Assembly (NCBI GenBank): GCA_003560175.1 | Contig: PWIZ01000438.1 | Coordinates: 1 to 5,514 of the forward strand | Length of the DNA: 5,514 bases | Origin: Halomonas sp. | GTDB taxonomy: Bacteria > Pseudomonadota > Gammaproteobacteria > Pseudomonadales > Halomonadaceae | Reading direction: 5' to 3' | In this document: in pieces, positions 1 through 5,514 of the stretch | How the letters are laid out: every line of letters starts with the position of its first letter | Position numbering within the stretch: the first letter of the stretch is position 1 | Position numbers and translations under genes: made by a program | The notes under the pieces: model-generated | Database searches by the model: none | What the model saw: the letters and a program-made list of their open reading frames with translations, nothing else | Told to the model about the DNA's origin: nothing

Positions 1-146
1 ATGCCAAGGCGACCATCGCCAATGGCAAGAACGCGGTGCTCTACGTCTGGTATGACAACGAGTTCGGCTACAGCTGCCAGGTCGTGCGCATCCTGCAGCA
101 TATGTCCAACGTGCACTTCCTCAAGCTGCCCCGCACCAGCGCGTAA
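1..146 (+). CDS. gap: Glyceraldehyde-3-phosphate dehydrogenase, C-terminal end (partial)
   Basis: The reading frame is open from base 3 (GCC) to the TAA at 144-146, giving the last 47 residues of a protein whose start lies left of the window. It contains VLYVWYDNEFGYSCQVVRIL, which carries the WYDNE-(W/F)-GYS signature near the C terminus of glyceraldehyde-3-phosphate dehydrogenase, where the last helix packs against the NAD-binding domain. The enzyme oxidises and phosphorylates glyceraldehyde-3-phosphate with NAD(P)+ in glycolysis or gluconeogenesis, in the cytoplasm. Phe in place of the commoner Trp in the motif, and the tail ending HFLKLPRTSA, resemble the longer Gap paralogue of pseudomonads and relatives, which I recall lying near nqr there; this subgroup assignment is tentative. 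The catalytic Cys and the NAD-binding fold are outside the window. It is probably transcribed separately from nqr, since 345 bases and a promoter intervene. Confidence 0.9.
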   Translation, partial: AKATIANGKNAVLYVWYDNEFGYSCQVVRILQHMSNVHFLKLPRTSA

Positions 147-155
147 GCCCTTCGG

Positions 156-186
156 GTAGCGTGAACACTCCCCCGCATCACGCTAC
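156..186. repeat. 9-bp perfect inverted repeat downstream of gap
   Basis: GTAGCGTGA at 156-164 is matched exactly by its reverse complement TCACGCTAC at 178-186, with a 13-base spacer. It begins 10 bases after the gap stop codon. The transcript could form a stem-loop here, but no T-run follows on either strand, so it is not a standard intrinsic terminator. It may stabilise or process the 3' end of the gap mRNA, or be a protein-binding dyad; the sequence does not decide. Confidence 0.5.
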
Positions 187-189
187 GAG

Positions 190-201
190 TCGACGCGTCG
201 A
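190..201. repeat. 12-bp perfect palindrome
   Basis: TCGACGCGTCGA reads identically on both strands. It lies 4 bases after the preceding inverted repeat. In GC-rich DNA short CG palindromes are common, so function is unproven; it could extend a structured 3' region of the gap transcript. Confidence 0.35.
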
Positions 202-251
202 TGCGTAGGATGCGCGGCTGAGTTGCTCAAAGCGGTAAGGAATCAAGGGGT

Positions 252-274
252 GGGGCGAGCAATCGCTCTGCCCC
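252..274 (+). terminator. GC-rich hairpin, possible gap terminator
   Basis: GGGGCGAGC (252-260) pairs with GCTC (265-268) and GCCCC (270-274) around a 4-base loop AATC, with a single bulged T at 269: nine base pairs, seven of them G-C, and no mismatch. An alternative outer pairing is CAAGGGG (244-250) with CCCCTTG (271-277). The bases following are TTGTCATT, only moderately T-rich, so this is a weak candidate intrinsic terminator for gap. It is the best one in the intergenic region and lies upstream of the nqr promoter, where a gap terminator would be expected. Confidence 0.35.
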
Positions 275-276
275 TT

Positions 277-310
277 GTCATTGCAGGGCCAGGGTCATTG
301 CAGGTACAGG
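277..310. repeat. 17-bp imperfect tandem repeat
   Basis: The 17-base unit at 277-293 (GTCATTGCAGGGCCAGG) is followed immediately by a second copy at 294-310 (GTCATTGCAGGTACAGG), 15 of 17 positions identical; the two differences are adjacent (288-289 against 305-306). It is non-coding, between the putative gap terminator and the nqr promoter, about 110-140 bases upstream of the predicted transcription start. It may be a slippage product or paired binding sites on one DNA face (17 bp is about 1.6 helical turns). Confidence 0.6.
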
Positions 311-361
311 CTCCTCGTCTCGCCTCCCCCCCTGCGACATCATTTCCCTTGCCTCAGGACA

Positions 362-386
362 CCACTTGCGACCTTCGCTCAGGTGG
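362..386. promoter_or_regulatory. Dyad overlapping the nqr -35 region, possible operator
   Basis: CCACTTG (362-368) and CAGGTGG (380-386) are inverted copies with one mismatch in seven, separated by 11 bases. The half-sites are centred about two helical turns apart, typical of sites for dimeric regulators, and the right half overlaps the expected -35 hexamer. The position would suit either repression or control by an activator at a weak -35 promoter. I do not recognise the regulator, and a chance match is possible. Confidence 0.3.
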
Positions 387-412
387 TCTTTGTTCGGCCT
401 TGTCTTTATAAT
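384..412 (+). promoter_or_regulatory. Sigma-70-type promoter for the nqr operon
   Basis: TATAAT at 407-412 is a perfect -10 hexamer in an otherwise GC-rich region. At the ideal 17-base spacing the -35 position (384-389) reads TGGTCT, only three of six matches to TTGACA. No TG extension precedes the -10. The transcription start should fall near 418-420, giving a leader of about 72 bases before nqrA. The strong -10 with poor -35 suggests help from an activator or modest basal strength. The next five genes are too closely packed to leave room for other promoters, so this one probably drives the operon. Confidence 0.6.
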
Positions 413-435
413 GAGCGAGATTTTTCGGGGTGGTT

Positions 436-448
436 CGAGCCGGGCTCG
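436..448 (+). other. Small leader hairpin upstream of nqrA
   Basis: CGAGC (436-440) pairs with GCTCG (444-448) over a three-base loop inside the predicted nqr leader. It is 43 bases upstream of the nqrA start, so it does not cover the ribosome binding site. It could modestly protect the mRNA 5' end; no known riboswitch is recognisable in this short leader. Confidence 0.3.
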
Positions 449-481
449 GGCCTGATCCTCCATCTATCCGATCCATCAACT

Positions 482-488
482 GGGCGAG
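482..488 (+). promoter_or_regulatory. Weak ribosome binding site of nqrA
   Basis: GGGCGAG lies 3 bases before the ATG at 492. It is an imperfect Shine-Dalgarno match placed closer than usual, in contrast to the good sites before nqrB-F. The start is nonetheless well supported because the protein begins [12 protein letters not shown], the conserved N terminus of NqrA. Confidence 0.4.
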
Positions 489-491
489 ACT

Positions 492-1841
492 ATGATCGAA
501 GTCAAGAAAGGCCTGGATCTCCCGATCACGGGGACGCCCGAGCAGCGCATCGAGGATGCGCGCCCGGTGCGCCACGTGGCGGTCCTGGGGACCGACTACG
601 TCGGCATGAAGCCGACCATGGAGGTCAAGGAGGGAGACAAGGTAAAGCTGGGTCAGCTGCTCTTTACCGACAAGAAGATCGATGGTGTGCGGTTTACTTC
701 GCCGGCGGCGGGCGAGGTGGTTGCCATCAACCGTGGCGAGAAGCGTCGCCTGCTGTCGGTGGTGATCAAGGTCGACGAGACCGAGGAAGCCGTCGAGTTC
801 AAGGCTCACGGCCGTGACAAGCTCGAGGGCCTGGAGCGCCAGGCGGTGGTCGATCAGCTGGTCGAGTCGGGCCTGTGGACCGCCCTGCGCACCCGTCCCT
901 ATTCGCGTACGCCGGCCATCGACGGCACTCCGACGGATATCTTCGTCACCGCCGTGGATACCCATCCGCTGTGCCCCGATCCCGCCGGGATCATCAACGA
1001 ACAGGCCGCGGCCTTCGAAGATGGCCTCAAGGTGCTGGCGCGTCTGACGGAAGGTAAGGTCTACCTCTGTACCGCCGCCAACGCCCGAATCCCCGGCGGT
1101 GACGTCAAGGGCGTGCAGGTCGAAGAGTTTGGCGGTCCGCACCCGGCCGGTCTCGTCGGCACGCACATCCACTACCTCTCGCCGGTGAATCTTCACAAGC
1201 GCGTCTGGCACATCGGCTACCAGGACGTCATCGCCTTCGGCAAGCTGTTTGCCGAGGGCAAGCTGGCGATGAGCCGAGTGGTAGCCGTGGGCGGTCCCCG
1301 CGCCGAGAAGCCGCGCCTGCTGCGCACCCGCGTTGGTGCCAGCAGCGAGGAACTGCTGGCCGGCGAGGTGGTCGATCCTGAAGGTACCCGCGTAATCTCC
1401 GGTTCGGTCTTCTCCGGTTTCGCCTGTGAAGGCAGCTTGCGCTACCTGGGCCGCTTCCACCAGCAGTTCAGCCTGCTCGAGGAGGGCAACAAGCGCCTCT
1501 TCCTGGGTTGGCTCTCTCTGGGGAAGAATCGTCATTCGGTGATGGGCATCTACCTGTCCAGATTGACGGGTCTCAAGGACTATGCGCCGACCACCTCCAC
1601 CAACGGCTCGGAACGCGCCATGGTGCCGGTAGGCGCCTACGAGACCGTGATGCCGCTGGATATACTGCCCACTCAGCTGCTGCGTTCGCTGATCGTGGGT
1701 GACATCGAGACTGCGATGCAGCTCGGGTGTCTGGAGCTGGATGAAGAGGACCTGGCCCTGTGTACTTACGCGTGCCCGGGCAAGTACGAATATGGCCCCA
1801 TCCTGCGTGATAATCTCACCCTGATCGAGAAAGAGGCCTGA
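492..1841 (+). CDS. nqrA: Na+-translocating NADH:quinone oxidoreductase subunit A
   Basis: NqrA is the large cytoplasmic-side subunit of Na+-NQR, associated with the quinone end of the complex. At 449 residues it is close to the Vibrio protein (about 446). The N terminus [16 protein letters not shown] is the family's signature and fixes the ATG at 492. Residues about 35-80 ([20 protein letters not shown] through PAAGEVV) form the barrel-sandwich, biotinyl-like fold shared with RnfC. Conserved segments [14 protein letters not shown] (214-227), the SLBB-like region around 260-310 with VSGS-type turn ([10 protein letters not shown], 302-311), and the C-terminal [17 protein letters not shown] (423-439) are all present. 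There is no transmembrane segment. RnfC is excluded because its 4Fe-4S cysteine clusters are absent. It is the first gene of the operon and ends GCC TGA two bases before nqrB. It appears full length and intact. Confidence 0.97.
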   Translation: MIEVKKGLDLPITGTPEQRIEDARPVRHVAVLGTDYVGMKPTMEVKEGDKVKLGQLLFTDKKIDGVRFTSPAAGEVVAINRGEKRRLLSVVIKVDETEEAVEFKAHGRDKLEGLERQAVVDQLVESGLWTALRTRPYSRTPAIDGTPTDIFVTAVDTHPLCPDPAGIINEQAAAFEDGLKVLARLTEGKVYLCTAANARIPGGDVKGVQVEEFGGPHPAGLVGTHIHYLSPVNLHKRVWHIGYQDVIAFGKLFAEGKLAMSRVVAVGGPRAEKPRLLRTRVGASSEELLAGEVVDPEGTRVISGSVFSGFACEGSLRYLGRFHQQFSLLEEGNKRLFLGWLSLGKNRHSVMGIYLSRLTGLKDYAPTTSTNGSERAMVPVGAYETVMPLDILPTQLLRSLIVGDIETAMQLGCLELDEEDLALCTYACPGKYEYGPILRDNLTLIEKEA

Positions 1842-1843
1842 TC

Positions 1844-3067
1844 ATGCCAATTCGACAGACACTCGATAATCTCGAGCCGCACTTCCACAAGGGTGGCAAG
1901 TACGAGAAGTTCTATCCCCTCTATGAGGCGGTGGACACTATCTTCTACGCGCCGCCCAGCGTGGCCAAGACCACCGCCCACGTGCGTGACGGGGTCGACC
2001 TCAAGCGCATCATGATCACCGTCTGGATGTGTACCTTCCCGGCGATGTTCTTCGGCATGTGGGCCGCCGGCTGGCAGGCCAACAGCGCCATCGACTCCGG
2101 CTACGCCTCCATGGCGGGCTGGCGCGAGGCGATCATGATGACCCTGGCCTCCGGACACGATCCGGGCAGCCTGTGGGCCAACTTCGTGCTCGGGGCGACC
2201 TACTTCCTGCCCATCTACCTGGTGACCTTCGCGGTCGGCGGCTTCTGGGAAGTGCTCTTCGCCGTCAAGCGCGGCCATGAGGTCAACGAAGGTTTCTTCG
2301 TTACCTCCGTGCTCTATGCGCTGATCCTTCCGGCCACCATCCCGCTGTGGCAGGTGGCGCTCGGCATCACCTTTGGCATCGTGATCGGCAAGGAGATCTT
2401 CGGCGGTACCGGCAAGAACTTCCTCAATCCGGCGCTGACCGGTCGTGCCTTCCTCTACTTCGCCTACCCAGCGCAGATCTCCGGGGATGCGGTTTGGGTG
2501 GCGGCCGACGGCTTCTCTGGCGCCACCGCGCTCTCCATCGCCTTCCAGGACGGCATGGCCGCCCTGACCAGCACCTACAGCTGGTGGGACGCTTTCCTCG
2601 GCTTCATCCCCGGTTCCATGGGTGAGGTGTCGACCCTGGCGATCTTCATCGGCGCCGCGGTGCTGCTGTGGACCAAGATCGCCTCCTGGCGAATCATGCT
2701 CGGGGTCTTCCTCGGCATGGTGGCGACCAGTGCGCTGTTCAATCTGATCGGTTCCGACAGCAACCCGATGTTCGCTATGCCCTGGTACTGGCACCTGGTC
2801 ATCGGCGGCTTCGCTTTCGGCATGGTGTTTATGGCCACCGACCCGGTGTCGGCCTCCATGACCAACCAGGGGCGTCTGCTGTTCGGTGTGCTGATCGGCA
2901 TCATGACCGTGCTGATCCGCGTGGTGAACCCGGCCTTCCCTGAAGGCATCATGCTGGCGATCCTGTTCGCCAACCTGTTTGCCCCGCTCATCGACCACAT
3001 GTTCGTTCAGGCCAACATCAAGCGCCGCATGCAGCGCACCGGTGTGCCGGCCGAGGAGACAGCCTGA
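1844..3067 (+). CDS. nqrB: Na+-translocating NADH:quinone oxidoreductase subunit B
   Basis: NqrB is the largest membrane subunit, holding covalent FMN and riboflavin and forming much of the Na+ path and the quinone site. It has 407 residues against about 415 in Vibrio. A cytoplasmic N-terminal stretch ([20 protein letters not shown]) precedes nine or ten hydrophobic helices starting near residue 53. SGATALS at 225-231 carries the FMN-phosphate acceptor Thr228, equivalent to Vibrio Thr236. Gly132-Gly133 of VGGFWEVLF match the glycine pair linked to quinone and korormicin binding (Vibrio 140/141). Asp384 of APLIDH aligns with Vibrio Asp397, implicated in Na+ uptake. [21 protein letters not shown] and MATDPVSAS are family hallmarks. 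AAAGAGG 7 bases before the ATG supports the start; the stop TGA overlaps the nqrC ATG by one base. FMN attachment requires ApbE, not encoded in this window. Confidence 0.97.
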   Translation: MPIRQTLDNLEPHFHKGGKYEKFYPLYEAVDTIFYAPPSVAKTTAHVRDGVDLKRIMITVWMCTFPAMFFGMWAAGWQANSAIDSGYASMAGWREAIMMTLASGHDPGSLWANFVLGATYFLPIYLVTFAVGGFWEVLFAVKRGHEVNEGFFVTSVLYALILPATIPLWQVALGITFGIVIGKEIFGGTGKNFLNPALTGRAFLYFAYPAQISGDAVWVAADGFSGATALSIAFQDGMAALTSTYSWWDAFLGFIPGSMGEVSTLAIFIGAAVLLWTKIASWRIMLGVFLGMVATSALFNLIGSDSNPMFAMPWYWHLVIGGFAFGMVFMATDPVSASMTNQGRLLFGVLIGIMTVLIRVVNPAFPEGIMLAILFANLFAPLIDHMFVQANIKRRMQRTGVPAEETA

Positions 3068-3882
3068 TGGCACAGAGCAACAACTCCATCCAGAAAGTCC
3101 TGACGGTGGCGTTCGCACTTTGCATCGTGTGTTCGGTCATCGTCTCAACCGCCGCGGTGGCGCTGCGTCCCCTGCAGCAGCTCAACCAGGAGTTGGACCG
3201 CAAGACCAACATCCTCAATGTCGCCAACCTCTACGAGCGCGGCATGGATGTGGAGGCGGCCTTCCGCGAGATCACCCCGCGGGTGGTCAACATGGAGACC
3301 GGCGAGTACTCCGACCAGCACGATCCGGAGACCTTTGACGGCTTCGAGGCGCGCCGCGATCCGGCCGCTTCGCGGACCCTCTCCGGCGAGCGCGATCCGG
3401 CCGGTCTCTCCCGTGTCGAGAACTACGCCACCGTGTATCTCGTCGGCGATCCCGATGCCCCGGAGCAGATCATCCTGCCCATTCGTGGCCAGGGGCTGTG
3501 GGGCCTGATGCGCGGCTTCCTGTCGGTGGAAGGCGACGGCAACACCATCGTCGGCATCACTTACTTCGAGCACAGCGAGACTCCCGGACTCGGCGCTGAG
3601 GTCAACAACCCGCGTTGGCAGGCCCAGTGGGAAGGCAAGCAGGTGTTCGATGAAGAGGGCGATCTGGTCCCGGCCATCCGCGTGGCCAAGGGCAGCGGCA
3701 GCGGTAAGCACGAGGTCGATGGCCTCTCCGGTGCCACCCTGACCGCCAATGGCGTCAACAATATGCTGCAGTTCTGGCTGAGTCCGGAAGGCTTCGGCGA
3801 GTATCTTGCCAAGTTCCGCAGCGGCGTTGATCAGGATGACGCCCAGGGCGCCGACGTCGAACCCGAAGTGGAAGGAGCCTGA
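3067..3882 (+). CDS. nqrC: Na+-translocating NADH:quinone oxidoreductase subunit C
   Basis: NqrC carries the second covalent FMN on a periplasmic domain held by one N-terminal helix and relays electrons towards NqrB. It has 271 residues, longer than the roughly 257 in Vibrio. Residues about 10-33 form the single transmembrane segment. The FMN-binding domain includes [11 protein letters not shown] (136-146), [17 protein letters not shown] (163-179) and DGLSGATLT (218-226), where Thr224 is the FMN acceptor, equivalent to Vibrio Thr225. The extra length is mainly an acidic tail after residue 252, with Asp and Glu in 9 of the last 18 or so residues. Residues 86-111 show Asp-Pro every 12 residues. 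GAGGAG (3053-3058) precedes the ATG, which overlaps the nqrB stop as TGATG, so coupled translation is likely. Rnf's counterpart RnfG is excluded by operon content and by closer similarity to NqrC. Confidence 0.97.
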   Translation: MAQSNNSIQKVLTVAFALCIVCSVIVSTAAVALRPLQQLNQELDRKTNILNVANLYERGMDVEAAFREITPRVVNMETGEYSDQHDPETFDGFEARRDPAASRTLSGERDPAGLSRVENYATVYLVGDPDAPEQIILPIRGQGLWGLMRGFLSVEGDGNTIVGITYFEHSETPGLGAEVNNPRWQAQWEGKQVFDEEGDLVPAIRVAKGSGSGKHEVDGLSGATLTANGVNNMLQFWLSPEGFGEYLAKFRSGVDQDDAQGADVEPEVEGA

Positions 3883-3884
3883 TC

Positions 3885-4553
3885 ATGGCGGATGCATCAA
3901 CCAAGAGCGTTCTCACGGCGCCTATCTTCAAGAACAACCCCATCGCGCTGCAGGTGCTCGGCATCTGCTCCGCGCTGGCGGTGACGACCAGCATGAGCGT
4001 GTCGCTGGTCATGACCCTGGCGGTCATCTTCGTGACGGCCTTCTCGAACCTGTTCGTGTCGCTGATCCGGAACCATATCCCCTCGTCCATCCGCATCATC
4101 GTGCAGATGACCATCATCGCCTCGCTGGTGATCGTGGTGGACCAGGTGCTCAAGGCATACGCCTACGAGATGTCCAAGCAGCTCTCGGTGTTTGTCGGCC
4201 TGATCATCACCAACTGCATCGTGATGGGGCGTGCCGAAGGCTTCGCCATGCAGAACGGCCCGAAGATGTCCTTCATCGACGGTATCGGTAACGGCATCGG
4301 CTACGGCTTCATCCTGATGACCGTGGGCTTCTTCCGCGAGCTGTTCGGCTCCGGCAGCGTCTTCGGCTTCACCGTGTTCGAGACCGTGCAGAACGGTGGC
4401 TGGTACGTGCCCAACGGTCTGCTGCTGCTGCCGCCGTCCGCGTTCTTCATCATCGGCCTGATCATCTGGGTGCTGCGCAGCATGAACCCGGAGCAGATCG
4501 AGGAGAACGAGTTCAAGATGAAGCACAACACCGAACCGAAGGAGGCGGTGTAA
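3885..4553 (+). CDS. nqrD: Na+-translocating NADH:quinone oxidoreductase subunit D
   Basis: NqrD is a six-helix integral membrane subunit that pairs with its homologue NqrE in pseudo-twofold symmetry; together they hold an iron centre (described as 2Fe-2S in recent structures) within the membrane. It has 222 residues against about 210 in Vibrio. Cys28 in [11 protein letters not shown] and Cys111 in [10 protein letters not shown] match the iron-ligating pair (Vibrio 29 and 112), and Asp132 in SFIDGIGNG matches Vibrio Asp133, implicated in Na+ handling. [10 protein letters not shown] (148-157) is typical. Compared with Vibrio the C terminus continues as a charged tail with [19 protein letters not shown] (3872-3877) with 7-base spacing supports the ATG at 3885, two bases after the nqrC stop. 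RnfE is the paralogue in Rnf complexes but does not fit this operon. Confidence 0.97.
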   Translation: MADASTKSVLTAPIFKNNPIALQVLGICSALAVTTSMSVSLVMTLAVIFVTAFSNLFVSLIRNHIPSSIRIIVQMTIIASLVIVVDQVLKAYAYEMSKQLSVFVGLIITNCIVMGRAEGFAMQNGPKMSFIDGIGNGIGYGFILMTVGFFRELFGSGSVFGFTVFETVQNGGWYVPNGLLLLPPSAFFIIGLIIWVLRSMNPEQIEENEFKMKHNTEPKEAV

Positions 4554-4554
4554 C

Positions 4555-5172
<618 letters not shown>

Positions 5173-5187
5173 GGCAGATCCTGTTCA

Positions 5188-5207
5188 CCCGGTGGCTTGC
5201 CACCGGG
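5188..5207 (+). other. Strong intercistronic hairpin between nqrE and nqrF
   Basis: CCCGGTGG (5188-5195) and CCACCGGG (5200-5207) form eight perfect base pairs, seven of them G-C, closing a CTTG loop; in RNA, CUUG is one of the unusually stable tetraloops. It lies in the only sizeable gap of the operon, 15 bases after the nqrE stop and 32 before the nqrF start. The bases that follow (GGTCCCGAC) lack a T-run, so an intrinsic terminator is unlikely. Protection of the upstream mRNA from 3' exonucleases, or tuning of nqrF expression, are plausible roles but inferred. Confidence 0.65.
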
Positions 5208-5228
5208 GTCCCGACAACCTGAAGCAAT

Positions 5229-5232
5229 AGGA
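5229..5232 (+). promoter_or_regulatory. Ribosome binding site of nqrF
   Basis: AGGA in TAGGAAA ends 7 bases before the ATG at 5240, normal spacing. It supports this start for nqrF, which is not coupled to nqrE by overlap, and lies downstream of the intercistronic hairpin so would remain accessible. Confidence 0.6.
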
Positions 5233-5239
5233 AACCGAC

Positions 5240-5514
5240 ATGGTTGAAACATCCGTCATCTTGCTCGGTGTGGTCATGTTTACCCTGATCGTCATCGGTC
5301 TGACCCTGGTGATCCTGGCCGCCCGCAGCAAGCTCGTCAGCACCGGGGACGTGACCATCGAGGTCAACGGCGACCCCGAACACACCATGACTACCCAGGC
5401 CGGCGGCAAGCTGCTCAACACTCTGGCTGCCAACGGCATCTTCCTCTCCTCCGCCTGCGGCGGCGGCGGCTCCTGCGCCCAGTGCAAGTGCCGCGTGGAA
5501 GAGGGCGGTGGGGC
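5240..5514 (+). CDS. nqrF: Na+-translocating NADH:quinone oxidoreductase subunit F, N-terminal part (partial)
   Basis: NqrF is the NADH-oxidising entry subunit, with an N-terminal membrane anchor, a plant-type 2Fe-2S ferredoxin domain and a C-terminal FAD/NADH reductase domain. Only the first 91 residues are in the window (family length about 407), and the frame runs open off the right edge. Residues about 5-28 form the anchor helix ([20 protein letters not shown]). The ferredoxin domain starts near 37 and shows [16 protein letters not shown], giving ligands Cys73, Cys79 and Cys82 in the CX5CX2C pattern (Vibrio 70, 76, 79); the fourth cysteine and the flavin domain would lie further right. 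Cys84 is an additional nearby cysteine also common in this motif. It is the last structural gene of the operon by family precedent; apbE and nqrM often follow. Confidence 0.96.
   Translation, partial: MVETSVILLGVVMFTLIVIGLTLVILAARSKLVSTGDVTIEVNGDPEHTMTTQAGGKLLNTLAANGIFLSSACGGGGSCAQCKCRVEEGGG

Noticed and set aside
223..411. 62-codon frame between gap and nqrA
   Set aside because: It begins at TTG without a Shine-Dalgarno sequence, runs through the hairpin, tandem repeat and promoter, and has no recognisable product.
275..817. 180-codon + frame running from the intergenic region into nqrA
   Set aside because: It overlaps nqrA in another frame, starts with a non-ATG codon, has no good ribosome binding site, and its overlapping part is an Arg/Gly-rich shadow of nqrA.
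354..1535. 393-codon open frame on the - strand opposite nqrA
   Set aside because: It mirrors nqrA in a GC-rich gene, where antisense frames often stay open by chance. Its product is low-complexity, rich in His, Arg, Ala and Gly with no recognisable domain, while the + strand encodes a fully conserved protein.
1766..3118. 450-codon open frame on the - strand covering nqrB
   Set aside because: Same reasoning: the product is dominated by His, Gly, Glu and Arg, typical of an antisense reading of membrane-protein codons, and it spans the start and end of the conserved nqrB gene.
5188..5207. Intrinsic terminator ending the operon after nqrE
   Set aside because: No T-run follows the stem, and nqrF, essential to the complex, follows immediately in the same direction with its own ribosome binding site but no evident promoter.

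Overview
This window is a high-GC stretch of bacterial chromosome holding, on the + strand, the 3' end of a glyceraldehyde-3-phosphate dehydrogenase gene followed by most of an nqr operon: nqrA, nqrB, nqrC, nqrD, nqrE complete and nqrF cut by the right edge. The operon encodes the Na+-translocating NADH:quinone oxidoreductase (Na+-NQR), a six-subunit inner-membrane respiratory pump. Protein sequence, gene order and the rather acidic proteins suggest a salt-tolerant gammaproteobacterium, most likely of the Halomonas/Chromohalobacter type or a relative in the Pseudomonas/Marinobacter neighbourhood. That assignment rests on similarity from memory, not on a search.

Layout. Bases 1-146 are the last 47 codons of gap. 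Bases 147-491 (345 bases) contain no convincing gene. They hold a 9-bp inverted repeat, a 12-bp palindrome, a GC-rich hairpin that may end gap transcription, a 17-bp imperfect tandem repeat, and then a promoter with a perfect TATAAT -10 box at 407-412, a poor -35 box and an overlapping dyad. A leader of about 72 bases leads to nqrA at 492. From 492 to 5172 the five genes are packed with gaps of 2, -1, 2 and 1 bases, each downstream start preceded by a clear purine-rich ribosome binding site, so translational coupling is likely. A 67-base gap carrying a strong hairpin separates nqrE from nqrF.

How the genes work together. NqrF takes electrons from NADH through FAD and a 2Fe-2S centre. They pass through an iron centre bound by cysteines of NqrD and NqrE, then FMN on NqrC, FMN and riboflavin on NqrB, and finally quinone, with Na+ moved outward. 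All diagnostic cofactor residues that fall in the window are present: covalent-FMN threonines in NqrB (Thr228) and NqrC (Thr224), the cysteine pairs of NqrD (28, 111) and NqrE (26, 127), and three of four 2Fe-2S cysteines in NqrF (73, 79, 82). The complex looks intact and functional.

I found no previously undescribed system. The points most worth a second look are regulatory or structural: the dyad over the nqr promoter, the nqrE-nqrF hairpin, the acidic tail of NqrC, and small sequence repeats.
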